From Neocallimastix lanati (nom. inval.) (taxonomy: Eukaryota; Neocallimastigomycota; Neocallimastigomycetes; Neocallimastigales; Neocallimastigaceae), in the NCBI GenBank assembly GCA_016946835.1, contig JACVTC010000005.1, forward strand, positions 545,001-580,000: a stretch of 35,000 nucleotides of DNA. The letters are read 5' to 3'. Shown here in pieces: positions 33,488 to 35,000 of this stretch; the stretch's first letter is position 1; every line of letters begins with the position of its first letter. Under the pieces are notes generated by a model. It did not search any database and was not told the origin of the DNA. It saw only the letters and a program-made list of their open reading frames with translations. The translations under genes were made by a program, and so were the position numbers.

Positions 33488-35000
33488 GGCTGACGAATTA
33501 AAGGCTAAAGGTAATAAGGCTTTCTCTGAAAAGAAATATGAAGAAGCTATTGATTACTTCACTCAAGCTATTAAAATTGATTCTTCCAATCATGTATTCT
33601 TCTCTAACAGGTATTTTATTAATATAAAAGATAAAAAAAAAAAAAAAAAATCAGAAGCTATTTATTTTTATTTCTTCTTCTTATTATAAATACTTTATAT
33701 TAATATTTAATATTTTTTTATTGTTATATAAATAATAATATAATAATAATATATATATGTTTAAAGATCTGCCTCCTATGCTAGTTTAGGAAACTATCAA
33801 AAAGCTTTAGAAGATGCTGAACAAACTATTAAGCTTAAGAGTGACTGGCCAAAGGTAATTTTTATATATATATATCTTTTATTTTTTTTTAATATAATAT
33901 TTTTAAATAATATTATATTTCAATATAGTATATTTATTTATTTATTTATTTATTTATTAATTTATTGTTTTTATTATTTTTTTTTTGTAATTTATATTAT
34001 TACTGTAATAAATTTAAATTTAAATAATGATAATAATTCAAAATTGAAAATAGGGTTATTCTAGAAAAGGTGCTGCTTTATTTGGTTTAGAAAGATACGA
34101 TGAAGCTGTCGATGCTTACAATGAAGGTTTAAAACTTGATCCAAATAATGCTTTATTAAAGAAAGGTCTTCAAGATGTTGAAAATGCTATGCAAGCAAAT
34201 GGAATGGGTATGTATTAAAAATATATATGTATATGTATAAAAAGTATATATATATATAATATAATAAAAAATAGCAAATAAAAATAAATTTAAATTTAAA
34301 ATAAACTTTACTTGAAATAAATATTAATAAATAAATTAATAAAATAAATTATTTTATGATTAATAAATAAAGAAAAAATGTTCCAAAATTTATTATCTGG
34401 TGATCTTGTTGAAAAGTGCTCCAAAACTAAATGTGCCAAGTACCTTGCTGAACCAGATTTCGTTCAAGCTTTAAAGGCTATTCAAGCTAATCCAAATACT
34501 CTTAATTTGTATGTTAATAAAAGAAATTTTCTTATTATATTTAGAAAAATATATATATATATTCCATTCATTATAGTAAATTATTTTATTATAATTTAAA
34601 TTTTATAATAATTATATTAGTTAAAATTAATTATAATTTATAATTTATTAATGATATTCTTTTTATTATCTTTAATATATATATAATTTACATAATATAA
34701 TAAAATATAATTTACAATCTATTCTAATATATAATTATAATATATATATATTTTTTTAAAATATAATATAATATATTATTTCATATATAAAATTATTATT
34801 ATTATTATTATATTTTTGTTTTATTTTTATACTTTATTTGAAATATTAAAGATATATGAAAGATCAAAGAATTATGGAATTCATTTTATCTGCTCTTATG
34901 CCAGCTGGTACTGATGCTCAATTCACTAATACTCCACCACCAGAATATACTGAAGCTAAGAGAGAACCAGAACCAAAGAAGGAACCAGAACCAGAACCAG
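33168..35000 (+). CDS. STI1: Hsp70/Hsp90 co-chaperone STI1/Hop, 5' part (six exons, truncated by window end)
   Basis: This TPR co-chaperone links Hsp70 and Hsp90 during client transfer in the cytosol. The exon model is 33168-33170, 33489-33610, 33767-33854, 34054-34207, 34373-34508 and 34852 to beyond 35000. All junctions are GT...AG and in phase. Exon 1 contributes only the ATG. The protein begins MADELKAKGNKAFSEKKYEE, followed by three TPR units of the TPR1 domain (for example AIDYFTQAIKIDSSNHVFFS, ALEDAEQTIKLKSDWPKGYS, AVDAYNEGLKLDPNNALL). Then comes the DP1-type segment (EPDFVQALKAIQANPNTLNL, YMKDQRIMEFILSALM). A charged Pro/Glu/Lys linker (KREPEPKKEPEPEPE) runs off the window. K8, N12, N43 and the KGYSRKG region agree with the TPR carboxylate-clamp pattern. 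The gene identity is firm; only the start exon rests on splice logic. Confidence 0.93.

Noticed and set aside
34378-34599. Separate 73-codon gene starting MFQNLLSG
   Set aside because: It is STI1 exon 5 (34373-34508) read through into the following intron; the ATG is an internal Met.

Overview
The window looks like nuclear DNA of a very A/T-rich eukaryote, most likely an anaerobic gut fungus (Neocallimastigomycota). Outside genes the sequence is almost only A and T. It has homopolymer runs of 30-50 bases, AAT/AAAT/TTTTA microsatellites and long empty intergenic stretches. Coding exons stand out as islands with normal codon use. Introns are spliceosomal (GT...AG) and roughly 110-350 nt long. 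The placement rests on this composition plus fungal-type genes: a Gfd2/YDR514C-like DEDDh exonuclease, a single-pass membrane protein with a C-terminal SH3 domain, and STI1. Another A/T-rich eukaryote such as a dictyostelid cannot be excluded by eye.

Layout. 419-1642 (minus): four-exon ERD2/KDEL receptor. 1643-9810: about 8 kb without a recognisable protein gene, holding microsatellites, a three-copy diverged tandem repeat (5.2-5.7 kb), a higher-GC patch (4.86-4.98 kb), a cluster of strong hairpins (6.12-6.50 kb) that may be a structured RNA, and a poly(T)/34-mer triplicate (8.0-8.24 kb). 9811-11019 (minus): secreted/membrane Asn/Gly-rich protein with a cytoplasmic SH3 domain. 11020-15564: A/T-rich spacer. 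15565-16250 (minus): decayed copy of the exonuclease gene. 17666-18801 (minus): apparently intact DEDDh exonuclease in three exons. The two copies lie in a segmental duplication of about 1.1-1.3 kb. 19430-20520 (plus): multiply broken coding remnant. 23322-30641 (plus): intronless 2439-residue Ser/Thr/Asn-rich protein with a RhoGEF (DH) domain. 33168-35000 (plus): 5' part of STI1/Hop, at least six exons, running off the window.

The genes do not form an operon or pathway; they are separate eukaryotic transcription units. ERD2 acts in Golgi-to-ER retrieval and STI1 in Hsp70/Hsp90 chaperoning. The SH3 membrane protein and the RhoGEF, which carries four proline-rich SH3-ligand motifs, could both work in cortical polarity or Rho signalling, but a direct link is only a guess. 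The most notable observations are a DH domain that seems to be split by about 500 Asn-rich residues, the STI1 start codon isolated in its own exon, the mutated exonuclease duplicate lacking catalytic motif I, and the hairpin-rich non-coding island near 6.1-6.5 kb.
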